A stretch of DNA of 64,000 bases from Ailurus styani (GCA_002007465.1 LNAC01000038.1:4137900-4201899), one strand, 5' to 3'; counted from the first letter of the stretch, positions 1-12,532 are shown. The notes: generated by a model from the sequence alone, not told the origin. Numbers and translations are program-made.

Positions 1-146
1 GGTCATGATCTCAGATGGTGAGATTGATCCCACCTCAGGGTCCTTGCTCAGTGGGGAGTCTGTTTGTCTCCTCCCTCTCCCTCTGCCTCTTCTCCCACAC
101 ATTCGTGCTCTCTCTAAAATAAAAATGAATAAATCTTTTTAAAAAA
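1..146 (+). mobile_element. Can-SINE, 5' part cut off by window edge
   Basis: Sense-strand SINEC body: 'ggtcatgatctcag', a CT-rich middle and an A-rich tail (aataaatctttttaaaaaa). The tRNA-like head lies outside the window. The sequence is diverged, so the copy is old. The next SINE inserted at the end of its A-tail. Confidence 0.85.
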
Positions 147-154
147 TGACGTCA

Positions 155-360
155 GGGACACCTGGATGGCTCAAATTTTTGCATGTCTGACTCTTAATTT
201 TGGCTCAGGTGGTGATCTCAGCGTCCTTGGATCCAGACCTTCACTGGACTCTGTGTTTAGCAGGGAGTTCACTTGAGATTCTCTCCCCCTCTTCTTCTCT
301 CCCTCCCCCTCCTCATGCACTCATTCTCTTCCTCTCAATTAAATAAATCTTTTTTAAAAA
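155..360 (+). mobile_element. Can-SINE, old, full length
   Basis: Head 'gggacacctggatggctca', CT-rich middle and aataaatctttt tail. It is flanked by a 9 bp near-perfect TSD (atgacgtca at 146-154, atgatgtca at 361-369). The target was the tail of the preceding SINE, an example of SINE-into-A-tail insertion. Confidence 0.9.
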
Positions 361-369
361 ATGATGTCA

Positions 370-908
370 ACAAAATGATTCACAGAAATTGCATTCCTTC
401 TTTCTCACTGCCCAGCCCTTGAAGAACATTAAGTTTAGGACTTTCTTATGAACCTTATAATTCACTCTGCTAAGGATGTTGGAGACTCATCCATTAATAA
501 TCACATGTGCTTTCAAAACCAGCTTTGTCCTCTAAACTCTTGTGCCATCTGATAAATTTCTTTCATTCTCAGACAGTGAAAGTACTAATTAACACTACTA
601 CATATCCCCACACAAATGTTTTTTGATTGCTATAAAGAAAAGAAAGCTGTACGAGACCAATCTGTGATTTTTATAGCAGACAAAAATTTCCATATGAATT
701 ATTTCATAGCAATAAGAGGATATACAAACGTTCAGTTCTAAATTAATTCAAATTATAATAATTAAAATTTGTACACCTGTACCGTTCACAGAGATAAATT
801 GCAAATTACTATTATCTGCTTTCTTACTGATTACAATTATAGTATGTTAACTACAATTTCTCTAGCCCACCTAGCAAAATAAGTTTCACAGTTATTTTTG
901 GTAATCAC
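370..908. other. AT-rich sequence, nothing recognised
   Basis: No repeat family, exon or low-complexity tract that I can name. Confidence 0.4.
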
Positions 909-917
909 AGGAATGGA

Positions 918-1145
918 AAAATGCTATTTTTTAAAAATTTTTTAAAGATCTCATTCATTTATTTGACACAGAGAGAGAGAGATCACAAGTAGGCAGAGAG
1001 GAGGGCAGAGAGGCAGGCAGAGAGGGAGGGGGAAGCAGGCTCCCTGCTGAGCAGAGAGCCCAACGCGGGGCTCAATCCCAGGACCCTCAGATCATGACCT
1101 GAGCCGAAGGCAGAGGCTTAACCCACTGAGCCACCCAGGCACCTG
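918..1145 (-). mobile_element. Can-SINE, full length, reverse
   Basis: Reverse complement of SINEC: T-rich tail end on the left ('aaagatctcattcattt'), 'gagccacccaggcacct' head on the right. The 9 bp TSD aggaatgga lies at 909-917 and 1146-1154. Confidence 0.95.
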
Positions 1146-1154
1146 AGGAATGGA

Positions 1155-1584
1155 TATATATTATTAAGAGTTGAAAACCTATTCATTTATTTTCCTACCA
1201 ATAAAATTGGTATTAATATAGATATCACAAAATTCAAGTATTTTGAAAAGAAATTAAGCATTTCAATTTGTTTTATTAGAGACCAAGACAGAGTTTGAGC
1301 ATTTAGTGATATTAATAACTACCACTTTTTTTCCTCTGATTTCTTAACAAGTGAAATAAGCCAAGTGTCTGAAAGTCCAAAATCCATGAGTTTTGAGTAT
1401 ATTACAAAAAAGGGTAGGACTTATAAATGATATTTCCTCTTCCTCTGTCCATTATTTCTCCAAATTTAGACTTTTTAAGCCTGGGTGTGGAAAAGTTAAA
1501 TCTTAACCTAAAATATTAAATATTTTGGCTATATTTATAGGGGATATGAATGTGTTCACTCCACCTAAAGAAATGAAGGTGTGA

Positions 1585-1585
<1 letters not shown>
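1155..1585. other. AT-rich sequence, nothing recognised
   Basis: No nameable repeat or exon seen; leads into the (TG)n tract. Confidence 0.4.

Positions 1586-1621
<36 letters not shown>
1586..1621. repeat. (TG)18 microsatellite
   Basis: Uninterrupted TG dinucleotides, preceded by an imperfect 'gtgtgaa' lead-in. Likely length-polymorphic. Confidence 0.97.
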
Positions 1622-1624
<3 letters not shown>

Positions 1625-3764
1625 TTCTTTACCTACTCATGAACATCATTTAGATTTCAATTAGATCCCACATTTCATAAGAGAAAATTAGATCCCATGT
1701 TTCCCTCATTTACTGGCCCAACTTAATAGCTTAAATGATGTCAGTTTCTTAGCAGTCCCACTACTCATCGGCCCCAAACACACACCATATTTTCCCTTAT
1801 GTATATGGGCAAGGAAGTAAGGACGATTGAGGCCGGAAAGTGAACTCTGGTACTTCTTCCCACTGCACACTGGTTAGAACTGATTTTTTTCTATGTTGGT
1901 AACAAAAAGCTAAACAAATTCTTATTAATAAAAATTTATGATTTATACAGTTTCAGATGTGTTTTCAGGTAGATATGTGAAGTACATAAAGAAAAATATT
2001 ATTTAATTTTTTGTCTCTTATTTACACATTAGTGGGCCTTCCTTTTTCAGGATATATCCATGGTCATCTCAAAGTCCATCCCTTGGTAAACCCCCTCAAC
2101 ATCTACCGCAAAATATTACACCATCTATTACAAAAGACTCATGTGCTAGGCATCAATATTTTATTGACCCTATATTCTCTGTTCTAGATATAGACTCTCT
2201 ATTGTTTTATGGAGAATAAAAATGTATGAATAACTTTAAATGTGTTTTTAATAATTTTCAATCATACATAAGGCATCAAAAATATACAACAGAATGTACA
2301 AAGACATTAAGTAAGGAAAGGAATCATCTTATAAGATATATTAGCAAACACATACATTTTTGCATAATTTTGTCATCCAAATCATACATAATATCATTTT
2401 CACACACTTGGAATCAAACTGATGGACATTAGGGTGATTATCAAAGAACTGAGAAAGTACCAAGAAAAGATTACCTGTCTCCTTATGACAATGTCATGCT
2501 GATGGAGAAATATGTATACAGAAGCCTGTTTATTACCTAAAAAGAAGAAATGTAATACCATGTTCCATGTCCCATAACATGATTCTGCTCAGTAATAAGG
2601 TATTAGGAGGAAACCTGAGCAGAGTCAAACTAAAGTTTAGCCCTACAAGACAGGGAAAACAGAAGGTCATCAACATGTTAAAGTATTAATGGGTGGTTTT
2701 ATATAATATATAGGTATCCTAGAATTACTTGCATAGGGATCTTATAATGAAATAGAATAGTAAATGACCTCATAACAGTACTTAATTTTTTTCACCTTTT
2801 CTCCAATATCAACTTGAACTTTTAAAACAGGATAACATTAAATGCATATGCTATTGCCTGATGTGATTTCATTTTATTCTTTCTTCAGTGCTTCTGTATA
2901 ACCAGTATGCCTCCAGGCCTTTTCAAAGGTAACATACTCCTTTAATGAGGATATTGACAAGAATATAAAAGGCCTCCTTCATGTTATTGTTAAACACATT
3001 TTTGTTGCCTGTTAGTAAGGCAGGAAACCAAGCTACTGTACTGCACCTAGAATTTAATTCTTTTTAAAACAAGGACATAGAAAATGACAGAATAGATTAG
3101 AATACAATGCAGTAAAACAAAATACAATAGAACAGTGCAATAGCAGATAAAACACCATAGGGGTTACTCCACTTCTTTGTAAGAATTGCACATATTCCAA
3201 CAAGTTCTGCAGGAAATTGAAAAGTATGGAGTGTAGAGACAGCAGGGGATGATGTAACAAATTGGTCCCCTGGCATTTTGTGTGTTCAGGTTTGTGATGG
3301 TTATTGGTGAGGTCACCCTAGACCTTCTAGCATTGGCGTATTCACCAGATAAATGTGGCTGCATGTGTCAACTCAGGTGATTTTGGCAGAACGATCTCCC
3401 AGCCAATGCACACAATTTGGAAAATAAAATAATCAAAATATTGGGAAGATTCTACTTATGGTACTAAATATGCTTTATAGAGATAAAAGTTACACATATA
3501 TTTGCAACTCCATTGAAACTTTTTATTTATTTGTCTTCAAGCAGGCCAAGGATGAAAGTCCTACTTTACCTAAAGTGCTCCTGGTAAATAGTGTTAATAA
3601 CAATACACTCTGATTATCACTGGAAATTCTTCTTATAGCATAATCTGATTTGATTATGCATAATTATTACAATTAACCTTAGTTTACTGAAAAACCGGAT
3701 CACAAAAATCTTTTTCTTTAGGAAGTAATTTTAACCTAAACATTAAATTAGATTTTTTTAAAGT
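1622..3764. other. 2.1 kb unclassified AT-rich DNA
   Basis: No SINE, LTR or recognisable LINE. Short open frames occur (for example 2226-2432 on +, 3054-3364 on -), but they have low-complexity, non-family-like translations and no splice or start context I trust. Probably unique filler with very old repeat remnants. Confidence 0.4.
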
Positions 3765-3779
3765 AGATCAGTATTTCTT

Positions 3780-3946
3780 TTCTTTTCTTTTCAAGATTTT
3801 ATTTATTTAAGAGTTAGGATTGAGAGAGAGAGAGAGAGCACAAGTGGGGAGAGGGCAGAGGGATAGGGGGCTGGATCCCAGGATCCTGAAATCATGACCT
3901 GAGCCTAAGGCAGCTGCTTAACTGACTGAGTCACCCAGGTGTCCCT
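3780..3946 (-). mobile_element. Can-SINE, old, reverse
   Basis: Reverse SINEC: 'aagattttatttattt' tail side, (GA)n, 'gatcccaggatcctg', then 'gagtcacccaggtgtccc'. Imperfect 15 bp TSD: agatcagtatttctt at 3765-3779 and aggtcattatttctt at 3947-3961. Confidence 0.93.
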
Positions 3947-3961
3947 AGGTCATTATTTCTT

Positions 3962-5024
3962 GAGTATTTCAATATTTTCTGCTGGAAATAATAATTAATA
4001 TTTTTAGAAGGTAAAGTGGAATAAGTAACCTTAACCTAAACTTGTATTATTGTATCATTAGTAATGTATTTTTTTTTCACAACACTGTAGCAATATTAAG
4101 AATAGATAGTAACTAGGGCAACTACTTTAAAATCACTTTCTATGGCAATAATGTGGAGGTTTTTGACATTTTGAATTTTTTAGTGTACTGAATGTGTTGG
4201 AAAACATCATTTTTCTCCACATAATTTCAAATTTAGCCTGCTAAGTATTCTGAAAATACCAGATGGAAACATGACAAAAGAACTCTGGCACCAGCTGGAA
4301 GGAGCTTACATTGGCCAAATTTGGGACAATTTGAACATCAAAAAGAATAATGATATTAATGGATTATAACACACTGAATAAAAATTAAAACATGAATCTT
4401 TGTAAAAATAATAATTACATATTTTCCTCCAAAAATACTGAATAAGTCTTAATTCAGAATAATAGGCATCTAAATTTAGAATAGCAGGTAGAATGTCAAG
4501 TGAATGAGTTCCTATCAGTAATACACTCTATATGTGGCTATATATATATATATAATCTGTCACCTAACTGAAAATTGTACTAGTTTATAACCTAAAGCCA
4601 ATGTATACCTTCTGTAATAATAAAAAACAATACACAAAACCCCACACACATAGTATTCACTGCCTACTCTAAATAAATAATGGTTGCTTGCCTGCAATTG
4701 ATAAAAATTCACATACCAACAGGTAAATTGGTAAGCATAGATCAATAAACACATAATAGTTGCTGAAAGAAAATGTTCAATGAATAATATTTTATTCTAA
4801 GCGACAAGAACTGCTGACTAATGGTTAAAGACAGATTGGTGTGTTCAGTTTTGGTGTGTCTATATACAAATGTGTGAGCTTCGTGATTCATCTGCAAAAT
4901 AGGGAAGAATTTGGTAACTAACTCAAAGAGATCTGTGAAGAATACACCCTTCCAAACTTATGGCAGGGCCTACTATGTGATAAATCTTCAGTAATCACTC
5001 AAGAGTTAAACTAACCTAATAATA
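3962..5024. other. AT-rich sequence, nothing recognised
   Basis: Contains a short (TA)n run near 4541-4555. No exon or nameable transposon. Confidence 0.4.
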
Positions 5025-5215
5025 AATGATCTTTCTATGTACCAGACACCAGGCTAAATTTTCACACGATTCAATGTATTTAATCTGTATCCTCACCTCT
5101 ATTTACTATCAAAGGGACTCTTTCCATTATAAGTGAAAGAGAAGTAATATAATCTTCCTAATTTTACTTAATGACTAACAGGATTACCTGAACCCCAACT
5201 CATATGTGTATAATG
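5025..5215 (-). repeat. MIR-family SINE relic, reverse (probable)
   Basis: Order of motifs fits an inverted MIR: 'ctatgtaccagacaccaggct', 'tttaatctgtatcctcacc', a decayed 'fraction-of-purines' core and 'gattacctgaaccccaact'. Highly diverged, as expected for this mammal-wide family. Confidence 0.6.
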
Positions 5216-6059
5216 GCAAATTTTGAATCTTAAAAAACTATAAAATTGTTCTAAGTGTGTGGGTAAAGTTTTAAATATGACAACTTTGGGTTGCTCCTTG
5301 GGTACTTAAGTATTGACAGGGTCACCCAAATTGTAAATTGTGAAAAAAATGGCTTTACATTTTTTCTAGAATTTCCCCAAAGACTATATCCCAATTCCTA
5401 AAATTATCAGATAATTTCTTCACCTCATTTACATGTAAGATTAATTGGTATTTGGCCATTCAGGGCCAGGGTTACTGAAAGTGGGACACTTATTTTTTGA
5501 GGTTTTTTTTTTTTAAGCACAATAAACACAAGAGTATCTGATTCATCTGGGTGTTGCCAGCTGCAAGCCTGAAAAATTGATGTGATAAATAAAACTGCAA
5601 AATGTAGCTTTTAATTTGTTCTTATGGTCTGTTGAGCAAGATATTCATCCATGGCAAACACCCACCTGTCCATACCTAATGGTTCTTTAGCTACCTACAG
5701 TTATTGCACAAGATTCAGCAAGACATAAATCATTGTTTTACTCTATGGGGATTTAAATGCATATACTTAAACAGAATCTTTATTCGTACTTAAAGCCAAA
5801 TAATTACGGAGAGGAATTCTTTACAGTGATGACCAATGTAGGTGATATGAACAGAAATGACTAATTCCCTGACTCTGAAGAAACACATTATATAGTTAGT
5901 TAACAATTATGTAGTTAACCAACTAATTGTATAGTTAGTTAACAAGCTAAGCCAAGAATTTGATTTCTAGGTCTTACATTGAAATGCACTTACTTTAAAA
6001 TACACAGAATTATGTAGTTTATAAATTTCAAAATGAAAGAAAGAATTTACAGAAAAGAA
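5216..6059. other. AT-rich sequence, nothing recognised
   Basis: Has a T-run at about 5502-5514 and local near-palindromes built on 'atagttagttaac' around 5890-5945. No gene features. Confidence 0.4.
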
Positions 6060-6490
6060 TTAGAAATTGCTCCATTCTATGCTGTCCTTTCAAGTACAGC
6101 AGTGACGTACTAGATTGGATTATCACTCTCTTTTGTTTTACTTCTTTGTGATAGTACACCCCTTCATTGGAGGTATAAATTTTTTCAGTGACTCCAACCG
6201 TGGACAGAGTATCGTTCTTTGTTCCATTGATGCTGGGTATGTCAGTATGATTTGATTTTGACCAATGGATTGCTAATGTGTGTGATGAATTTAGCATGAT
6301 AGGTTTGCACTCCTGCACTCTGTTGATCCATGGTGAGCATGAGATGCCACAAATAGCCACTGGTGATGCTCCTTCAACCCAGATCCCAAAATGAGACATG
6401 CAGAGTTGATCTGAACTGTTAAGCCCACAACTGAACATCAGGCCTGCATGTGAAATAAAGTTTTTATAGAAAGACTTTGAAACATTAGAG
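6060..6490 (-). repeat. Ancient interspersed repeat, reverse (family uncertain)
   Basis: On the reverse strand the order is 'ggcctgatgttcag', 'cttaacagttcagatcaact', 'cattggtcaaaatcaaat' and 'ccagcatcaatgg'. This recalls an old mammalian-wide repeat with a 'cattggccaaagcaagtcacatgg' block (L1M 3'UTR- or MER-like). A 169-codon open frame runs across it on the reverse strand (6028-6537). I regard that frame as chance: there is no family resemblance and it ends in AT-rich low-complexity residues. Confidence 0.4.
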
Positions 6491-6537
6491 TAGGTTATTT
6501 TTTCCCAGCAAAAGTTATTTATACAGATATGTAGCAT

Positions 6538-6851
6538 GTCTTGCTTCTAAATTATAAAATCTTGCTTTCTCTATTATTTGGCTATTCATCATGTTTTCAA
6601 CGTTTTTCTCTTCTCATCTCTCTTTCATTGGCTAATTAGCTAACAACTTTCTCTGGACTACTACTTGAAAGATCTAACATTATTAGAGAATTTTGAAGAT
6701 GAATATGTTTTTGGCAGTGATGAGTGTTAGTTGAGAACAAACACTGTTAATAATGAGATAACAACTCATTTTAATATTTAATATAATGTGCTTAGTAATA
6801 ACCTTTATTTTAGATGATATTGCTTCCACAGTATCTAAAATACATTTTTGG
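6538..6851. other. AT-rich sequence, nothing recognised
   Basis: No nameable repeat or exon. Confidence 0.4.
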
Positions 6852-7072
6852 ATTGCTGGATGTCATCGTCTGTTGAGCATCCTACTCTTGGTTTTGGCTC
6901 AGGTGGTGATCGCAAGGTTTTGAGATTGAGCCCTGCATTGGGCTCCACACTCAGCAGGGAGTCTTCTTAAGGCTCTCTCTGCCTCTCTCACCTCTCCTCC
7001 ATGCTGTCTCTCTCTTAAATAAGTAAATAAATAAATAATAAATCTTTCAAAAATAAATAAAATAAAATATAC
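6852..7072 (+). mobile_element. Can-SINE, old head type
   Basis: Carries the older head 'gttgagcatcctactcttgg' followed by 'ttttggctcaggtggtgatc', 'gggctccacactcagcaggg', a CT-rich middle and 'aaataagtaaataaataaat'. The first bases of the head are eroded and no clean TSD is visible. Confidence 0.85.
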
Positions 7073-7830
7073 TTCTGGTACCCTCTCTTTAGACATGGGC
7101 AGCAAGTGGTTACAATTCTTTCAATAATAACACATCAACCTTTCATCTGTTTCTGGAGGCATATGTTTGAATGAGGAATTCATCAATATATGAGATGCTA
7201 TTTTAAGTTTTAATGAATACAGTTTTGTGAAACTTAGCTATCTCACAAGAGCAATAAATATTTAATCCAATTGAAATAGGAAAGAGCAAAAATATCCATG
7301 CATTCCTTGGGGAAAGATGAAATATAAATTGATATGAAGATAAACCTATTTCTGTAGGTTAAAATTCTTCTTGTAAATATACTGGGATTTATTTATCAGT
7401 TGTTTACAGTTTTGCTTAGAGAATCACTTAAGTCAGCTGTAGTTCTAAGGAAAACAGTAATTATTTGATTGAAATGAATGAAATCCTGTGAGACTCTGAA
7501 TACTCTCTAATGTTTTTTCCCATGTCTATATTTGTGAGAAGTAGCATAACTTCAATGGAAGAACAGCTCTGCGTAAATGGGTATGGTTTCAATGAATGAC
7601 TAAAATTGGTCACCAGACATGAAGGGGCTCTTTATCATGGTCCACTACTGCCTGCAGAATTAAGTCACTTGGAATTTCAGGTTCTTATGTTGAAGCTTAC
7701 TAGAGAAAAATCTTACACTGTTTGATAATTAACATATATATATGTGTGTGTTATTATTATTATTTCCTTACATATTACTAAAAGTAAACATTTTGGAGTT
7801 CAGCTTCAAAGCAGTAATGGTAGTGATCAC
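7073..7830. other. AT-rich sequence, nothing recognised
   Basis: Includes a short (TA)n(TG)n tract near 7734-7752 and (TTA)n. No gene. Confidence 0.4.
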
Positions 7831-7989
7831 TCTCATTATCTAAATTAGGAACAACACCAGCAGCAGCAGCACTACAGTATCTTTTTTTTTTTTAATTTTA
7901 TTTATTTATNTCTCATTATCTAAATTAGGAACAACACCAGCAGCAGCAGCACTACAGTATCTTTTTTTTTTTAATTTTATTTATTTATT
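7831..7989. repeat. 79/78 bp direct repeat separated by a single N
   Basis: 7831-7909 and 7911-7988 are the same sequence (tctcattatctaaattagg ... ttaattttatttatttat), differing only in T-run length (12 versus 11). The only N in the window, at 7910, sits exactly between them. Both copies hold the SINE's upstream TSD and the start of its T-tail, but only the second continues into a SINE. This is the signature of an unmerged contig overlap, not of biology. Confidence 0.92.
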
Positions 7990-8162
7990 TTATTTGACAG
8001 AGAGAGAGAGAGATCACAAGTAGGCAGAGGCAGGCAGAGAGAGAGGAGGAAGCAGGCTCCCCGCTGAGCAGGGAGCCCAATGAGGGCCTCGATCCCAGGA
8101 CCCTGAGATCATGACCTGAGCCGAAGGCAGAGGCCTTACCCCACTGAGCCACCCAGGCACCC
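7964..8162 (-). mobile_element. Can-SINE, young, reverse
   Basis: Reverse SINEC, nearly consensus, with a T-rich left end. A perfect 16 bp TSD agcactacagtatctt lies at 7948-7963 and 8163-8178. A stub of the same tail occurs at about 7868-7909, before the N, owing to the duplicated contig end. Confidence 0.96.
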
Positions 8163-8178
8163 AGCACTACAGTATCTT

Positions 8179-8785
8179 GCACTTAAACTCTTTGGGGATT
8201 TTCTTCAGTTTTGGGGAAAATGTTAAAGTTTTTAAAATATGATTTATGGTTAACTGTTTATATTATTTTGGTCAATTAATGCATTTATTTTACACATTAA
8301 ATTTCTCCCACATTAATCCATTTTCTCGCATCTGTTAATTATCTCCAGAGAGAAGCAGTGATAACATTTTCTCACAGAAAATTCTTAAATTTGTCATCCC
8401 TAAGCTTCTCTCCTTTGTAAATAACGTCTTTAGTATGTGTCACAGCCCAACTTCTATTTACCCTATTAGTTAGGTTCTTTTTAATTGAATCATCACGATT
8501 TTCTCCATTTTGTTTTAAAATGTGACAACTAGAATGAGATGCTACTGATAGGCACACCATTTACATGTAGTGTAGGTCTTTTTCAAATAAGAAGTCAGTA
8601 AAAATGAAGACAGTAAAGAAGTCAAGGGATTGTTTTCAACTTTGAACATTTCCGTCTTAATGAGACTGAGGGTTATCTGAGTAGTTTGCATCATTCGCAC
8701 ATACTTATACCTGGAACACACAGATGATATTATTACAGAGCTGATAGGACTAATAGAAATTTTCTTTCAAATTTTTAAGTGCTAT
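8179..8785. other. AT-rich sequence, nothing recognised
   Basis: No nameable element; the short reverse frame at 8372-8560 looks random. Confidence 0.4.
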
Positions 8786-9088
8786 TTAAGAAAAAAACAA
8801 AAAAAAATGAGCAAAGGGGAAAAAAGAGAGAGGGAGAGAGAGAAATCATGTAAGAGACTCTTAATTATAGAAAACAAACTGATGGTTACCAGAGCAGAGG
8901 GGGTGGGCAGATGGTTGAAGTAGGTGATGGGGTTTAAGGAGTGCAAGGGTTGTGACAAGCACTGGGTGATATGTGGAATTCTTGAATCACTATATTGTGC
9001 ACCTGAAATTAAGATAACATTGTAGGTTAGCTATACTGGAATTAAAATAAAAACTTAAAACAATTGAAGCCAGGAGAAAAAAAAAAAC
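8786..9088 (+). mobile_element. L1 3' end fragment
   Basis: Sense L1 3'UTR: purine-rich 'gagagagggagagagagaaa', 'gactcttaattatagaaaac', 'gatggttaccagagcagagg', 'caagcactgggtgatatg', 'gaattcttgaatcactatat' and an A-rich end at about 9088. Strongly 5'-truncated. Confidence 0.85.
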
Positions 9089-9652
9089 AAATTTTAAGGG
9101 TTAATTTTTAAGATGAAGCATCCTGAGACCCTACTTATTAAAAATGATGGTTAAATATTTTTAAAAGCATATTAATAATTAATCTATAAAGTGGAGATAA
9201 TAATGAAACAAACTTTTCTATTCATGGTCCCAGTTTAATAAACAAGCAGGCTATTACTCTTAAGTTTGGAGCATTTTTTATATACACATTTATCAATTAA
9301 CCAAAAAGGTCTCCATTTCTTCAGGTGATTAAGTGCTGTAAGAATTGATATTACTTCTAAATAATGTAATTCTCTTTGTGGATTTTTGGGATGGGCATCA
9401 GTAATATTCAATTCTTTAAACATTACCATTGAAGCTTTTTCAAATCTCTACTTCTTCATTCACTGTTACTATGAATTCAGTTAAATCTATTTCATCATGA
9501 TTTACTTTGTTATGCAAATTTGAAGATTATTGGTTAAAGATTGAAGGTTATTGGATAAAGTTACTAGTATCAGATATATTTCATTATTTCTTAAAAAATT
9601 AAGTTTAGATTCACACAAAACTAGACTATTTGTTGTAATTAAAAAAAAATTA
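9089..9652. other. AT-rich sequence, nothing recognised
   Basis: No exon or classifiable repeat. Confidence 0.4.
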
Positions 9653-9840
9653 GGGGTGCCTGAGTGGCTCAGTCAATTTAGCATTTGACTTCAGTTCAGC
9701 TCGTGATCTCAGGGTCCTGGGATCAGCCCCACATGGGGCTCCCCTCTCAGCAAAGATTCTGCTTCTCCCTCTCCCTCTGCCCCTCCCCTGATTGTTCTCT
9801 CTCTCTCCTTTTCTCTCAAATAAGTAAATAAAATCTTTAA
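9653..9840 (+). mobile_element. Can-SINE, old
   Basis: 'ggggtgcctgagtggctcag' head, 'tcgtgatctcagggtcctgg', CT-rich middle and 'aataagtaaataaaatcttt' tail. The TSD is masked by A/T-rich flanks. Confidence 0.92.
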
Positions 9841-10289
9841 ATTTTTTTTAAGTTCTAAGTGGAAATGTAAATACGTTCATTTCGAATCTCCTCTCTGAAC
9901 TCTTTGAAATATTTCCCGCCTTTTTAACTCATGTCTCACTGACATTGTATGGTGTCATTTGGCTTGTAGTTGGAGAGAGAGCACTAGCTGTTGCAATATA
10001 GAGAGATAAAATTCTACTTCCTATTGAAGTAAAGTTAGTAATTTAAGGATATTATTGAATAATATTCCATTCTGTGCTAAAATACAAGACTACTGTGGGG
10101 GCTATTATTTAGTAAAATTTTTCCATCTTTTTAAATATCAATATATTTCTCATATACTTTATTTTATCCATGGGAGTTTTGTGACATTAGTACCTTTTTG
10201 AATTTTTGTTTCTTCATCTATAAATGACTAATCACCATCCTAATTGTTACTCTATTTGATCAAATTATAGATAAAACCAGGACTGTAGT
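9841..10289. other. AT-rich sequence, nothing recognised
   Basis: No nameable element. Confidence 0.35.
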
Positions 10290-10525
10290 GAAGTCATTAT
10301 GGGCAGATTTTGAAGTCAGACAACTGGGTGCAAACTCAGGTTTTGGAAATAAGTAGCTATTCCATCTTGGATAAATTATTTAATTGTTCTATAACTCAAT
10401 TTACTCAACCATTCAGATGAATCATAATAAAAGTGAGATTTACCTTAAAAGATTATTCTGAGAGTTTAAAAAGTTAACAGATGAGCACTTAGAAGAGTAC
10501 TTAGTGTGTATAAATCGATACAAAA
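10290..10525 (+). repeat. MIR SINE relic
   Basis: MIR order on +: 'tgaagtcagacaactgggtgc', 'ccatcttggataaattattt', 'ctataactcaatttactcaa', then 'gattattctgagagtttaaa' and 'gagcacttagaagagtactt'. Old and diverged. Confidence 0.65.
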
Positions 10526-11985
10526 ATTACTAAATTCTAAGCTAATTGAGTAAATCAATAATGGATATTGAAATAATTGTTAAGACAAACAAAAATACCA
10601 GCAGATCCATATGAAGAAATCATTAGCCTTGTGAAAGTGATGGTTAATAAGGTAAATTGCATTAGAGCAAATGTCCAGGAAACATACTGGAATGGATTAC
10701 AGCTTAGCATATGTTTTACAATTAGATTCAGTGATTTTTTCTTTACTTAAAGTGAACAATACGTCTCCTTCTTACTTTAATAGGCAATTATGTCAAATAC
10801 ATAAATCTTAACTTTATAGTGTTCATAGGCCTCATACAATAAAAGTGTCTAAATTAAATTTTACTCTGTATTAGAGAAAGAATTTCTTGCTTGACATATT
10901 TAATTTCAAGATAATATAGCTGTTAAGGTAACAAGAGAATTTTCAATATACAAAGCTCTGTAAATTCACAATGACAAACTAATTATGATGGCGGATGCAG
11001 TTCCCTGACAAAGGTTATTCTGACACTCCATAAATTGCAGTTCATAAATCCCTGTAGTTTAGATTACAACTCAATAATGGAGGGAGGACTAATCAAACAA
11101 TACTTATGACAACCAATATTTGCTCACTTCCTTTTCATCCATGTGCCAGAAGTCAATAACTTGTCTTTGCTATAATTATTCCGTGAACCAAGATTATTAT
11201 TGCAGCTAAGATTATATCTTTGGAGAAGTACTTCATAAATAAATATTCCCAGACACTATTCTATATTATATTTTAAATGTCTGCTGAAAAAGAAATGTTT
11301 GTTGTGTCAAGATATTTAAGAATTATGGAGTAGAGTTGCCTTAAATGAATTTTTTTGGATAGAGAATTTCTTAATGTTTCCATAGGGGATATCATCTGCT
11401 TCACTTTCCAAACTCGTATGAACACAGAAAACTGTATTTCAGAATGCTATGAACATTCACTAGTTTTTAAAACAGTTATAGGACGAATGCTATCATATAC
11501 CAAAAAATAGTGAATTAGTCTATCACCAAAGTGACTTAACAGTATGTATGTAAGACAATTTCTGTTTTAGCTGAAAATCTGTCTCTTATTGGTTTTAACA
11601 AATGTTTACATAAAAATGCAATACTAAAATAGTAGTAATTATTTTCTTAAACAGTTTTTCAGTCCACATCAAAGGTGGACTCACTCTCAAGATTACTCAC
11701 TCTCTAACACTACTTTAATTCTTGGTGATTTTATTATCCATAGAATAATATTATCTTTTGGCTTTAGTCAGAGTTGACCTCCCTGTTTCTAAAGCCTCTT
11801 TTATACTCTTCCCTCATTGTGCTGAAGATATTTGAACACTTGGTTGCTTCATGTTCTTCTTCTATGTCTACGCTGAGTTCCTGAATTTCCATGTTTTAAG
11901 ATGATATTGGCACGAGTTGAACTTCCAAATATATATATGTATAAATAAATAAATATATATATGTATATTTAGCCAATCTAGCCTT
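10526..11985. other. 1.5 kb unclassified AT-rich DNA
   Basis: No nameable element apart from a short AT-microsatellite with (AAAT)n at about 11928-11965. No supportable coding region. Confidence 0.35.
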
Positions 11986-12305
11986 CCCCTCTGAATAACA
12001 GAATTGTATATATAGCTCCCAACTTGGATTTCACAGAATGATCTTTAACTTACTGTGTTCAAATTTAACTTTTTAATCCTACCTAACTCTGTGCCTCTCA
12101 CCACTCTCTATATTTCACCAAATGGCAATTTTCTTCTGATTGATCAGTACCAGACTGCAGAGTTGTTCTGGACTCCTTTCTCTGGATCCAGAAACAAATT
12201 TTGAGAACTTTTCTTCAAAATAAATCAAGAGTCTGACCATTTGTTACTTTGCCCACTATTGGCATCTTGATCAACGATCCTACCACGTATCGCAGGATCA
12301 TTAAG
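11986..12305 (+). repeat. Ancient mammalian repeat relic (family uncertain)
   Basis: The motif series 'caaatggcaattttc', 'ttctggactcctttctctgg', 'aaataaatcaagagtctgac' and 'actttgcccactattggcat' resembles a common old mammalian repeat, but I cannot assign the family securely. Confidence 0.35.
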
Positions 12306-12312
12306 TCTCCTG

Positions 12313-12532
12313 TCTGGTGTCTGAGGGAGGGCTCAGTAAGTTAAGCGTCTGCCCTTGGCTCAGGTCATGGGCCCAGGGTCCTCGGATCGAGCCCTGCATC
12401 AGGCTCTCTGCTCAGTGGAGAGTTTCCTTCTCCTTCTCCCTCTCCATCTGCCCTTCCCCTTGCCCAGGAGTGCTCTCTCTCTCTCGCTTGCTCTCTCTCT
12501 CAAATAAATAAATAAATAAAATCTTTAAAAAA
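12313..12532 (+). mobile_element. Can-SINE, old
   Basis: Eroded head 'ctgagggagggctcagtaag', 'gttaagcgtctgcccttgg', 'gatcgagccctgcatcaggc', (CT)n and an 'aaataaataaataaataaaat' tail. Confidence 0.92.

Noticed and set aside
6028..6537. 169-codon reverse open frame, the longest in the window
   Set aside because: It overlaps an ancient interspersed repeat, shows no domain or family resemblance and runs into F/K/S-rich low-complexity ends. Most likely chance.
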